From assembly GCF_031181705.1 (NCBI RefSeq), contig NZ_JAPSKN010000008.1:9381-73380 (forward strand): a DNA stretch of 64,000 nucleotides, in the 5' to 3' direction. The position numbers and the translations under genes were made by a program. Shown here piece by piece: positions 26,595 through 34,465 of this stretch. Within the stretch, counting starts at the first letter, position 1; each line of letters starts with the position of its first letter. The notes under the pieces were generated by a model, which was not told the DNA's origin, did not search any database, and saw nothing but the letters and a program-made list of their open reading frames with translations. This DNA is from Streptomyces sp. (GTDB lineage Bacteria; Actinomycetota; Actinomycetes; Streptomycetales; Streptomycetaceae).

Positions 26595-26916
26595 CGCTCG
26601 CTCCCGCATGTATTCGATCTCTGTCCGTGCAGGAAAGGTCAGGAAAGTGTGCCGATCATAGAGGCTGGCCCCAGGGCCTTCCAGCCGGTGTCCAGTCTCC
26701 CCGACCAATCGGCCCTTCTGCCAGATCGTTTCTGCTCGCACCTGGACGGCTTCTTCAAGCCCCCGACCAGTTGTGACGTTCCGTGAGTGCTTCGGGGATG
26801 TCGGCTTCCGCATTCTTTCGGGCCCTTCACCCAAGTGGTGCAGGCAAACAGGGCGCAGTATGACAAATGCCCACAGGCTGGGTGCGGTGTCCCGCGAACC
26901 GTACCCGGAGGTACCC
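26595..26916. other. Divergent intergenic region between cdgA and the metalloprotease
   Basis: 322 bases holding two divergent promoters. A partly palindromic TGACGTTCCGTGA at 26774-26786 keeps the outer half-sites of the BldD signature but not its centre (listed as a separate finding). An in-frame ATG at 26860 for the protease is less likely than the GTG at 26917. Confidence 0.45.
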
Positions 26917-28182
26917 GTGCCGCGTCCGTTTCCGCGCGCCCGACTGCGCAGTACCGCGGCCGTGTTCACCACCATGTCGGCCCTGGCCGCGACCTCCCTC
27001 GGCACCGGCCCCTCGGCCGCCGAGACCGACCCGGCCGCGCCCTGCGCCCTGACGCGCACCGACGCCCACCACTCGGAGGGCCTGGACACCTGGAACGCGG
27101 CCTATCCGCGCCCGGCCCGGGCCCTGGACGCGGTGATGGTCTTCCTGTCGTTCCCGGACGCCCATCCGCTGACCACGCCGCAGGAGCTGACCGCCGACCA
27201 CTTCCCGGCGACCACCCGCTTCTTCGAACGCGCTTCCTACGGCCGCTTCACCCTGCGCCCGCACCCGCTAGGGCACTGGATCCAGATGCCGCAGCCGTCC
27301 ACGGCGTACGCCATACAACGCGACTGGAGCCCCGAGCACCGGTCCGCCTACCTGCGCGACGCCCTCGCCGTCGCCGACCCGCAGGTCGACTTCTCGCGCT
27401 ACGACGTCGTGTACTTCGTCGCCGACCCGGACGCGCCCGGCGTGGACTCCGACGCGACCAAGGTGGTGAACCTCACGAGCCCGCTGCGGGCCGACGGCAC
27501 CGATCTGCGCCGGATCGTCACGGTGTTCGAGCAGCACCCACCGGACCGGCTGGTTCTCGCCCACGAGACCGGCCATGTGTTCGACCTGCCCGATCTGTAC
27601 CACCGCCCCGCCGACGGCAAGGGCGACTGGGACACGCACGTCGGCGACTGGGACCTGATGGGCAGCCAGTTCGGGCTCGCCCCGGATCTGTTCGGCTGGC
27701 ACAAGTGGAAGCTGGGCTGGCTGGACTCGCGGCAGGTGCGCTGCGTCCAGGACGCCGCGCCCGCCCGGCTGACCCTGGAGCCGCTCGCCGCCGGGCCGGG
27801 CGTACCGGTGGCGGGCGCCGCCGGGTCGCCGGCCTTCGGGCTCGGGCGGGGCACCAAGCTCGCGGTGGTGCGCACGGGGCGGGACAGCGTGCTCGCCTTC
27901 GAGGCGCGGGGACCGGCGGGCAACGACGCCGCCGCGTGCCGGCAGGGCGTGCTGGTGTACCGGGTGCGGGGCGGGGCGCAGTCCGGGGGCGGACCGATCG
28001 AGGTGATCGACGCCCACCCGCGCACCGAGGCCTGCTGGGAGAACTCGGTCTACCCGCCCCTCGCGGACGCCCCGATCGCCCTGGGCGAGAGCTTCACGGT
28101 GCCGGGGGAGGGCGTACGGGTGGAGGTGGAGGGGCGGACGGCCTCGGGGGCGTGGATCGTGAAGATCGGGGTCGGCCACTGA
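26917..28182 (+). CDS. Secreted M6-like zinc metalloprotease
   Basis: A 421-residue exported protein. The GTG at 26917 is preceded by GGAGG at ideal spacing and starts a typical signal peptide (MPRPFPRARLRSTAAVF..., cleavage near SAA-ET). The zinc motif is LAHETGHVFDLPDLY (HExGH with downstream Asp), followed by VGDWDLMGSQFG, the Met-turn of immune-inhibitor-A/M6-like peptidases. The C-terminal half is beta-rich. It is shorter than InhA (about 750 residues) and lacks the PKD or lectin domains. Likely an extracellular protease; the target is unknown. Confidence 0.88.
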   Translation: MPRPFPRARLRSTAAVFTTMSALAATSLGTGPSAAETDPAAPCALTRTDAHHSEGLDTWNAAYPRPARALDAVMVFLSFPDAHPLTTPQELTADHFPATTRFFERASYGRFTLRPHPLGHWIQMPQPSTAYAIQRDWSPEHRSAYLRDALAVADPQVDFSRYDVVYFVADPDAPGVDSDATKVVNLTSPLRADGTDLRRIVTVFEQHPPDRLVLAHETGHVFDLPDLYHRPADGKGDWDTHVGDWDLMGSQFGLAPDLFGWHKWKLGWLDSRQVRCVQDAAPARLTLEPLAAGPGVPVAGAAGSPAFGLGRGTKLAVVRTGRDSVLAFEARGPAGNDAAACRQGVLVYRVRGGAQSGGGPIEVIDAHPRTEACWENSVYPPLADAPIALGESFTVPGEGVRVEVEGRTASGAWIVKIGVGH

Positions 28183-28212
28183 CGCCGTACGGACGCCGTC
28201 CCGCAGCACGCC

Positions 28213-28242
28213 AAAGGCCCCTCGCTCTCACGAGGGGCCTTT
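28213..28242 (-). terminator. Terminator of tRNA-Lys copy 3
   Basis: A 12-bp perfect stem (AAAGGCCCCTCG with its complement, CTCTCA loop) nine bases past the tRNA 3' end and 31 bases after the convergent protease stop. It can serve both strands. Confidence 0.7.
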
Positions 28243-28250
28243 CACTGTCG

Positions 28251-28324
28251 TGCGCCGCCAGGGACTCGAACCCCGGACCCGCTGATTAAGAGTCAGCTGC
28301 TCTAACCAACTGAGCTAGCGGCGC
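28251..28324 (-). tRNA. tRNA-Lys (anticodon CTT), copy 3
   Basis: 74 bases identical to copies 1 and 2. Its first ten bases overlap the end of the Prim-Pol-like gene on the same strand. The 12 bases GCTGACGTCGTA two bases beyond the 5' end also occur at the same distance beside copy 1. Confidence 0.97.
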
Positions 28325-28911
28325 CTGCTGACGTCGTAGACCTTAGCACCCTGGTCGGCGGGAGGAAAAATCGAAATCCGCACGGCGGACCGGGCCGCCC
28401 GCACCGCCGCCCACAGCAGGACCTCGGGGCCGGGGAGCCAGGGCTGCCGGGTGTCGGGGGCGACGAGCCAGCGGGAGCGGGAGACGCCTCCCGTGGGGGC
28501 GGGGACGGTCACGGCGTCCCCGGTGCCGTGGCACAGCAGCGGCGGCACGGCGTCCGTGCGGCAGCCCTGCCGGGCGCCCCGGCCGTCCCGGTCGTGGGCG
28601 CCCCACTCCTCCCACTCCAGCAGCGCCGGCAGCCGCTGGGCCGTGCCGGGCGCGGCGAACAGCAGCGTCCGGCCGCGGTACTCCGCCACCGGACCCGAGC
28701 CGGGCCCGTCGTCCCACAGCCGGTCGAGCATCCGCCGGCCGAACACCGCGGGCGCGCTCACCACGTCGAAGACCGCCCCGCAGGGCAGCACGACCGGCGC
28801 GTCCGGCCGCTCCTCCCAGAGGGCGAGCGTGCTTCGCGGATACGTTCCTGCCGAGGCGAGCCAGGCGGCTCCGTCCGGGGTGACGTGGGAGGCGTTCCAT
28901 GCGCTGCTCAT
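28315..28911 (-). CDS. Prim-Pol-like small protein, probably catalytically dead
   Basis: A 198-residue protein starting MSSAWNASHVTPDGAAW. The pattern LALWEERPDAPVVLPCGAVFDVVSAP ... GRTLLFAAPGT resembles the N-terminal half of bifunctional DNA primase/polymerase domains, but the metal-binding DxD reads D-V-V here, so catalysis is doubtful. It is paralogous to the gene at 37041. The TAG stop at 28315-28317 lies inside tRNA-Lys copy 3, so the CDS and tRNA overlap by ten bases on the same strand. Family assignment is from recall of similar Streptomyces proteins; function unknown. Confidence 0.75.
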   Translation of the reverse strand: MSSAWNASHVTPDGAAWLASAGTYPRSTLALWEERPDAPVVLPCGAVFDVVSAPAVFGRRMLDRLWDDGPGSGPVAEYRGRTLLFAAPGTAQRLPALLEWEEWGAHDRDGRGARQGCRTDAVPPLLCHGTGDAVTVPAPTGGVSRSRWLVAPDTRQPWLPGPEVLLWAAVRAARSAVRISIFPPADQGAKVYDVSRRR

Positions 28912-29052
28912 GCCTCCAGGTGTACCGGGCGTGAGCGTGCGGTTCCCGAGGGTTGCGGGAAACCGGGACAGGAGCGGGTGGGTGGGGGTATCTTGCCCGC
29001 CTGGCATATGCCGGGTGATCGGGCGGAGCCACCGCCGGGACCGGGGCGGGGG

Positions 29053-29403
29053 TCACCGGCTCTCGGCGTCGCCCCGCATCAGGTCCCGTCCGAACTCGAC
29101 CATCTTCTTGGCGTAGTCCTCGGTCCACTCGGCCCGCTCGGCGATGTCCGCCGTCGTCAGCCGGTCGAACCGCCGCGGATCGGCCAGCTGCGCCGCCGCC
29201 ATCGCCTGGAACTCCACCGCCCGGTCCGCCGCGGCCCGGAAGGCCAGCGTCAGCTCCGTGGCCCGGGCCAGCAGGGCCCGTGGGTCGTCGATCGACTCGA
29301 GGTCGAAGAAGTGCTCAGGGTCCGAGGCCGCCTCCGCGGGCTCGAAGAGCAGGGGCGCGGGGCGTAGCCGCGGTTCGTTCCGACGCGGCGTGGGCTCCGC
29401 CAT
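29053..29403 (-). CDS. Small helical protein of unknown function
   Basis: A 116-residue cytosolic protein; the ATG at 29403 has a strong GAGGAGGAG site. The first 30 residues are Pro/Arg-rich; the rest is predicted helical (ARATELTLAFRAAADRAVEFQAMAAAQL, then RLTTADIAERAEWTEDYAKKMVEFGRDL). The second part could be an HTH-like helical hairpin, but I do not recognise a family. It sits 122 bases downstream of the helicase gene on the same strand and may be co-transcribed with it. Confidence 0.65.
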   Translation of the reverse strand: MAEPTPRRNEPRLRPAPLLFEPAEAASDPEHFFDLESIDDPRALLARATELTLAFRAAADRAVEFQAMAAAQLADPRRFDRLTTADIAERAEWTEDYAKKMVEFGRDLMRGDAESR

Positions 29404-29525
29404 GTCTTCTCCTCCTCGTACGTCGCGCTGACCCGTCAGGTGGAGCGGGCCACCGTCCATTGTCTCGCGGGCGCGCAAGTGGGCATCGGTGTCGTGGATA
29501 CGGCCGCACCACCACCGCGTGTTCG

Positions 29526-30860
29526 CTACGGCCGCCAGGACACGCGATGTTCGGCCAGGTGCGCCAGCACCGCGTGGTTGGCCTCCCAGCCGTCCGGGAA
29601 CTTCACCACCGTCCCCAGCTGCACCGGCTCCGTCGACGGATAGTCGTCCAGCAGTCCGGTCACCCCCGCCCGGCACACCACGATGCAGGCGTGCCGGTGG
29701 CGCGAGGTCAGGACGCACAGACGGCCCGTCTCCAGATGGAAGGCGGTGGCGTCGGGGCGGCCGGACAGGGGGTGGAGGACCACCGTGACGTCGTACTCAC
29801 GGCCCTGCAGCCGGTTCGCCGTGTCCACGACCACGTCGGTGACGCCCAGCTCGGCCAGGGCCGCGCGGACCGCGGCCGCCTGGTCCCGGTGTGCCGTGCC
29901 CACGGCGATCCGGTCGGCCGTGAGCGGGGACGGGTCGGGCGAGGCTTCCGAGGTCGCCGCACCGCCGCGGTCCAGCAGGCGGCGCACCACCGCCGCCACC
30001 GCCCGCACCGCCTCCGGGTCCGTGCGCGGGGTGTGCCGCGCGGGCAGCTCCAGCAGGCCCCAGCCCGACGCCGCCGCCTCGTCGATCACCCGGTCCGGGC
30101 CCGAGCCGTCCGACGGCACCGCGAAGGCCAGGGCGCGGTCGCCGGGTCCGGTGCCGCTGCGGAACGGCGTGTACGGGTAGAAGGCGTCCGAGACCAGGGG
30201 CGCCGCCGAGGCCGGGAGCCGCCAGGACACCGGCAGCCGGTGCTGGGGCAGGTCCGGGTTGTGCGCGAGCAGGGTCGTCACCGCCGAGGCCGACGGGTCG
30301 TAGGCGAGGCCCGCCCACTGCTCACTGCCCACGATCGAGAACGGGTCCAGCTGCCCCGGGTCGCCCACGAACAGCGCCCGCTCGAACAGCCCGGCCACCG
30401 CGAGCAGGGCGTCCGAGCGCATCTGGTAGGCCTCGTCGACGATCGCGTACCGCCAGGGCTCGTCGGTCTTCACGTGCGCCCACTTCGCCGCCGTGGAGAT
30501 CACCACGGCCAGCCCGGCGAGGTCGGCCGCCTTCGCCGACTTGCGGACGTTGTCCAGGCCGTCGAGCGCCTTGTCGTAGGGGTCGGCGTCACTGCTGTGC
30601 AGCCGCCCCACGGGCAGCTCGGGGTCCTTCCCGGCCAGCCGCAGGACCAGGTCGTCGACCTGGGCGTTGGTCTGCGCGACCACCATCAGCGGGTGACCGG
30701 CCCCGGCCAGCTCCAGAGCCGCGCGCACGACCAGGGTCGACTTGCCCGCGCCGGGCGGGGAGTCCACGACGACTCCGCGCGCGGTGCCGTGCAGCGTGTC
30801 GTGGAGGATCGCGTCGGTGGCCTGGGCCGCAGCGGCCGAGGGGTCGAACACCGTGGTCAC
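29526..30860 (-). CDS. Superfamily 1B (Upf1/Dna2-like) DNA helicase
   Basis: A 444-residue helicase core. Motif I GAGKST (37-42), Ia VVAQTNAQVDDL, II VDEAY (141-145), III FVGDPGQLDPF (166-170), IV SWR (212-214), V VDTANRLQGREYD (345-357) and VI VLTSRHRH (383-390) are all present and in order, with the Gln of motif III and the VDT-x3-QG-xE pattern typical of Upf1/Dna2. The core is minimal: no nuclease and no clear beta-barrel 1B insertion. Its GTG start overlaps the stop of the 530-residue protein by four bases. Likely an ATP-driven 5'-3' translocase working with the other two operon products. Confidence 0.88.
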   Translation of the reverse strand: MTTVFDPSAAAAQATDAILHDTLHGTARGVVVDSPPGAGKSTLVVRAALELAGAGHPLMVVAQTNAQVDDLVLRLAGKDPELPVGRLHSSDADPYDKALDGLDNVRKSAKAADLAGLAVVISTAAKWAHVKTDEPWRYAIVDEAYQMRSDALLAVAGLFERALFVGDPGQLDPFSIVGSEQWAGLAYDPSASAVTTLLAHNPDLPQHRLPVSWRLPASAAPLVSDAFYPYTPFRSGTGPGDRALAFAVPSDGSGPDRVIDEAAASGWGLLELPARHTPRTDPEAVRAVAAVVRRLLDRGGAATSEASPDPSPLTADRIAVGTAHRDQAAAVRAALAELGVTDVVVDTANRLQGREYDVTVVLHPLSGRPDATAFHLETGRLCVLTSRHRHACIVVCRAGVTGLLDDYPSTEPVQLGTVVKFPDGWEANHAVLAHLAEHRVSWRP

Positions 30861-32449
30861 AGCACATCCTCCTCGGTCACCGGATCGGCTGCCTCCAGGG
30901 TCGCCTCACCGGGCGGCCCGCCGTGCGTCCACGGGGTCTCCTCCGGGTCGGGGAGCTTCGCGCCGCCGCGCTGCTCGTGCTCGAAGAGCGTGAAGCAGAC
31001 CCGGTCGCCCTTCTCCGGCACCGATCCCGGCTCGGGCTCCTTGCCGCGCCCCATCTTGTCGAGGATCCGCAGCACGAGGTACGCGCCGTCCTCCTCGGCC
31101 GTGACGAACTCCGCCGACTGCGGCTTCCCGCCCAGCGAGCGGTACACCTTCGCGCGCTCCCCGAGATGCGGCCGGTCGTCCGTGCGGACCGTCACCAGGG
31201 GGCGGGGGCTGGGGCGCTTGCCGTCGCTGTACGCCATCACCACCTCGGTGACCTCGCCCGCGAACGCCTCACCGGACAGCCGCCGGCCCGCCATCACCAG
31301 CGGGTCGTCGAGGGCCTCCTGCGCCTCCAGCCGGGCCTGTTCGCGCTCCCGGGTGGCGAGTTTGTTCGCCGCGGTGACCGCGTCGTCGCGGCGGGGCTGC
31401 GGGGGCTCGCCGGCCAGGACCCGGTCGCGGTGGCCGGTGAACGACCAGCGGTCGCGCGTCCAGCGCTCCTCGACATGCGCCCCCGGGGGCAGCGCGCGCA
31501 GCAGGTCCAGGCCCCGCCAGACCGCGTCCCAGGTGGGCCGGGTGCGGCTGAGCACCAGGTCGCGGATCTCCCGCTCGGCGGCGGTCAGCACGCCCAGCCG
31601 CTCGTCGGCCTCCAGGCCGTCCTCGGCGGCCGCGAGGGCCGTGCGGGCACGGTCGTAGCGCTCGATGGCCGGGGCGAGGAGCTTGTTGTCGAAGGCCGGG
31701 TCGGTGGCCGGACCGGCCGGGGGACAGACCAGCTGGCCCTGCGCGTCCCGCTCCAGCTCGGCCCGCAGCGCCGCCACGGCGCCGGTGACGCCCTCGGGCG
31801 GGTCGATCCAGGCGAGCAGCGCCCCCAGGTGCTGGTCCTCCAGCGTGGACTGCCCGGTCGCCCAGTGCCGGCCGAGCACGTCGGTCATCGCCAGCAGCAG
31901 CGACGAGCCCGGCACCCGGGCCCGCTCCCCGAAGTGCGTCAGCCACCGCCCGAGCAGCGGCACCCGCGGCGGCGCCGGGTAGGGCGTCTGCGGGTCCTGC
32001 TCGGCCGTGCGCCGGAACCGCGTGGACCGCCCCAGCAGCCGGACCAGCTCGATGCCCGCCCGGCTCGGCACGAGAAGCTGCGGCGCGTCCGCGCACAGGT
32101 CGACCTCGACCTTGACCCGCTTGCCGGTCTCCGGGTCGGTCTCGGTGCGCTCGGCGGCCTCCACCACCTCGCCGTACGCCTCGACGTACGGCAGGACCAC
32201 GTCGGCCAGGTCGGCCAGGAACGCGAACCTGAGGTCGCGGTCGCGGGGCTGCGGGACGACCAGCAGCCGCGGCGCGTCCCGGTCGGTGCCGACCAGCGCG
32301 CCGAGCGGGGCCCCGGCCTCACCGGCGGTGATGAGCGGCACGAACACCAGGGGACGGTCGGACAGATGGCGGTGCCGGACGGTGGCGGCGGGCTGGGCGC
32401 GGCCGGTGCTGACGGCTTCCAGGCGGGCCAGCGTGGAGATCAGCGACAC
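30857..32449 (-). CDS. Conserved protein of the nuclease-helicase operon, unknown function
   Basis: A 530-residue cytosolic protein starting with GTG, overlapping the nuclease gene by ten bases and the helicase gene by four. Residues 1-180 are alpha/beta, the middle (about 180-380) is helical and charged with Arg-rich stretches, and the last 120 residues look like a small beta-barrel (GERAKVYRSLGG ... KGDRVCFTLFEHE), the kind of fold inserted as domain 1B in Upf1/Dna2 helicases. No catalytic motif recognised. Coupling at both ends argues for a fixed-stoichiometry complex. The barrel assignment is inference. Confidence 0.8.
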   Translation of the reverse strand: MSLISTLARLEAVSTGRAQPAATVRHRHLSDRPLVFVPLITAGEAGAPLGALVGTDRDAPRLLVVPQPRDRDLRFAFLADLADVVLPYVEAYGEVVEAAERTETDPETGKRVKVEVDLCADAPQLLVPSRAGIELVRLLGRSTRFRRTAEQDPQTPYPAPPRVPLLGRWLTHFGERARVPGSSLLLAMTDVLGRHWATGQSTLEDQHLGALLAWIDPPEGVTGAVAALRAELERDAQGQLVCPPAGPATDPAFDNKLLAPAIERYDRARTALAAAEDGLEADERLGVLTAAEREIRDLVLSRTRPTWDAVWRGLDLLRALPPGAHVEERWTRDRWSFTGHRDRVLAGEPPQPRRDDAVTAANKLATREREQARLEAQEALDDPLVMAGRRLSGEAFAGEVTEVVMAYSDGKRPSPRPLVTVRTDDRPHLGERAKVYRSLGGKPQSAEFVTAEEDGAYLVLRILDKMGRGKEPEPGSVPEKGDRVCFTLFEHEQRGGAKLPDPEETPWTHGGPPGEATLEAADPVTEEDVL

Positions 32450-33561
32450 GCCGCCTCCAGGGCCTCGGCGCGCAGGGCGGCCGCGCGGCGCAGGGCCGCC
32501 ACCGCCGGGTCACCGGGATCGCCGGCCTCGCCGCGGGCCGCCGCCAGGACGTCCTCCACGGTCGTCAGACCGCCCAGCTCCGCCCGCACCGCACGGCCGA
32601 GTGAGGTCACCGCCCCCGCCTCGCGGGCCCGGGACCGGCAGTGGAAGGCCAGTTCGCACGCGGACAGGCACTCGGGCGCGTACGTCGCCGGGACCGACTC
32701 CACGGCCGCGGTCAGCTCCTCGGCGGGCAGCTCCGGGGAGAAGCACGTGCCCTCGGGGAGCGCGTCGGCGATGTCCTCGATGCGGGTCAGCCGGGCCAGC
32801 TGGCGGGCCGTCACCGCGCGCTGCTTGCGGACGTCCACCGCGGACGCCGCCGGCAGGTTGGAGAAGTCCCGGGGGCAGACCAGCAGGATCCGGTGGCGCA
32901 CGCGCGGGGCCGGATCCAGCCGGGCCGCGACCTCCTCCAGCGCCAGCACGTACACCGCGGCCTGCCGGGCCGCCGCCCCGACCTTCGCCGGGTCCGCCGA
33001 ACCGTCCAGCAGGGGAAAGGACTTGATCTCCACGACCGTCCAACTGCCGTCCGGGTGGACCACCACCGCGTCCGGCTCCAGGAACGCGGGGGAGCCCGCG
33101 ACGTCCAGCGCGAGCATCGGGTGGTCGAGCAGGGTCCACTCGCCGGGGTGCGCGGCGGCCTCCCGCAGCTCCAGCGCCGTACGGGCCGTACGCCCCTGGG
33201 GGCCGGTCGCGGTCAGGTCGGGCACCCGCGCCCCGGCGGGCGGCTCGGCCGAGCGGTCCAGCTTCTCGTGCACCAGCCGCAGCAGCTCCGCACCGCCGTC
33301 GGCCTTGACCTTCGCCTCGAAGGCGTTGCCCCGCGTGAGCGCGAACTGCGACTGCCCGAAGGCCGACGGGGCGCCCAGCGCGCTCGCCAGGGCCGTCTTG
33401 TTCACCCCGGCGCCGTCGAGGATCGCGCGCCGCGCGCAGCCGGGGTTCGCGGCCAGCGCCGCCAGGGCGCGCGCGTCCAGTGCCTTCGCGGGGACGTCGG
33501 GGCCGCGCAGCTCAGCGAGCCGCTGCCGGAGCGCCGTCCCCCGCGTCCTTGGGGGAGGCAC
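32440..33561 (-). CDS. Cas4/RecB-like PD-(D/E)XK nuclease with four candidate Fe-S cysteines
   Basis: A 373-residue protein from the GTG at 33561, chosen for a GGGAG site; GTG at 33615 or 33639 and TTG at 33645 are alternatives deeper in the PAP2 gene. Nuclease motifs are Asp164 (LEPDAVVV), Glu178-x-Lys180 (VVEIKSF) and Q-x3-Y (Gln200, RQAAVYVLAL). Four cysteines, Cys42 (NPGCARRAI) before the nuclease fold and Cys298, Cys302, Cys308 (ECLSACELAFHC) after it, are spaced like the 4Fe-4S staple of Cas4, AddB and Dna2. First gene of the coupled nuclease-530aa-helicase operon. Even the shortest start leaves its 5' end overlapping the PAP2 gene. Confidence 0.85.
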   Translation of the reverse strand: MPPPRTRGTALRQRLAELRGPDVPAKALDARALAALAANPGCARRAILDGAGVNKTALASALGAPSAFGQSQFALTRGNAFEAKVKADGGAELLRLVHEKLDRSAEPPAGARVPDLTATGPQGRTARTALELREAAAHPGEWTLLDHPMLALDVAGSPAFLEPDAVVVHPDGSWTVVEIKSFPLLDGSADPAKVGAAARQAAVYVLALEEVAARLDPAPRVRHRILLVCPRDFSNLPAASAVDVRKQRAVTARQLARLTRIEDIADALPEGTCFSPELPAEELTAAVESVPATYAPECLSACELAFHCRSRAREAGAVTSLGRAVRAELGGLTTVEDVLAAARGEAGDPGDPAVAALRRAAALRAEALEAACR

Positions 33562-34465
33562 TCGGCTCGGCTCCCGCTCCGAACCGCGACTCGCGCTGCC
33601 GTGGAATTCGCTCACCCGCGGAAGTCTGGCATCCGGCACTGACAATCGAGGAACCCGCGGCGGAAGTGTCCGCCGGGACCGGTGCGAAGCGCGGCACGAA
33701 CCGCGCCTTGACCCGGTCGGCCGTCCGCGTCACGACCGGCGCCAGCAGCAGCCCGGCGCCCATGACGGCCGCGCCCGCGACCGCGTCGAGGAAGTAGTGG
33801 TTGGCGGTGCCCATGACGACGATCGTGGTGATCAGCGGGTAGGCGACACCGGCCGCCTTCGTCAGGCGCGTACCGCCGTGGCGCCACAGGATCACGCCGC
33901 ACCACAGGGCCCAGCCCACGTGCAGGCTCGGCATCGCCGCGTACTGGTTGGTCATGTCGCCCATGCCGCGCGGGGCGCTCGCCGCGCCTCCCCACCAGCC
34001 GTAGGAGCTGTACTGCGCCATCGTGTCCACGAAGCCGTGGCGCGCGTCGAGGAGCCGGGGCGGGCAGGTCGGCAGCAGCGTGAAGCCGATCAGGCCGATG
34101 AGCGTGGACGTCATCAGCCAGGTGCGCGCGGCGCGGTAGCGCACGGCCCGGGAGCGGAAGAGCCACACCAGCAGGGCCGGGGTCACCAGGTAGTGCAGCG
34201 ACGCGTACCAGAAGTCGGCGGGTATGCCTATCCAGGGTTCGCGCGTGAAGAGGCGGTTGAGCGGGTGCTCGAAGTTCACATGCAGCGCCTTCTCGGCGCG
34301 CAGGAGGGCCAGACCGTGGTCGACCGCCCCGGCGACGTCGCCCCGGGCCAGGAGCCGGCCCGCCGAGTAGCACGCGTACACCAGCACGATCAGCGGAAGC
34401 TCCGTCCACCAGCGCAGCCGCGGTGCGGGGTCCGCCTCGGTGCCCGGTGTCTCGGTGTGCGGCAT
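33512..34465 (-). CDS. PAP2-superfamily membrane phosphatase/inositolphosphotransferase
   Basis: A 317-residue protein with about six transmembrane helices. PAP2 motifs are AAMPSLHVGWALWCG and GTANHYFLDAVAG, with an upstream LPTCPPRLLD segment typical of AUR1/Ipt1-like enzymes. The C-terminal 75 residues form a polar tail that overlaps the start of the nuclease gene in another frame. A GGGGGAGGG ribosome site precedes the ATG. It acts on a lipid phosphate or phosphodiester at the membrane; the substrate is unknown. Confidence 0.9.
   Translation of the reverse strand: MPHTETPGTEADPAPRLRWWTELPLIVLVYACYSAGRLLARGDVAGAVDHGLALLRAEKALHVNFEHPLNRLFTREPWIGIPADFWYASLHYLVTPALLVWLFRSRAVRYRAARTWLMTSTLIGLIGFTLLPTCPPRLLDARHGFVDTMAQYSSYGWWGGAASAPRGMGDMTNQYAAMPSLHVGWALWCGVILWRHGGTRLTKAAGVAYPLITTIVVMGTANHYFLDAVAGAAVMGAGLLLAPVVTRTADRVKARFVPRFAPVPADTSAAGSSIVSAGCQTSAGERIPRQRESRFGAGAEPSASPKDAGDGAPAAAR

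Noticed and set aside
10119-28324. Integrative element attached at one of the tRNA-Lys genes
   Set aside because: No integrase, excisionase or replication gene and no partial tRNA copy (attR-like) found; all three copies are complete.
29526-33561. CRISPR-Cas or classical restriction system around the Cas4-like nuclease
   Set aside because: No repeat-spacer array, cas1/cas2, methyltransferase or specificity subunit seen nearby.
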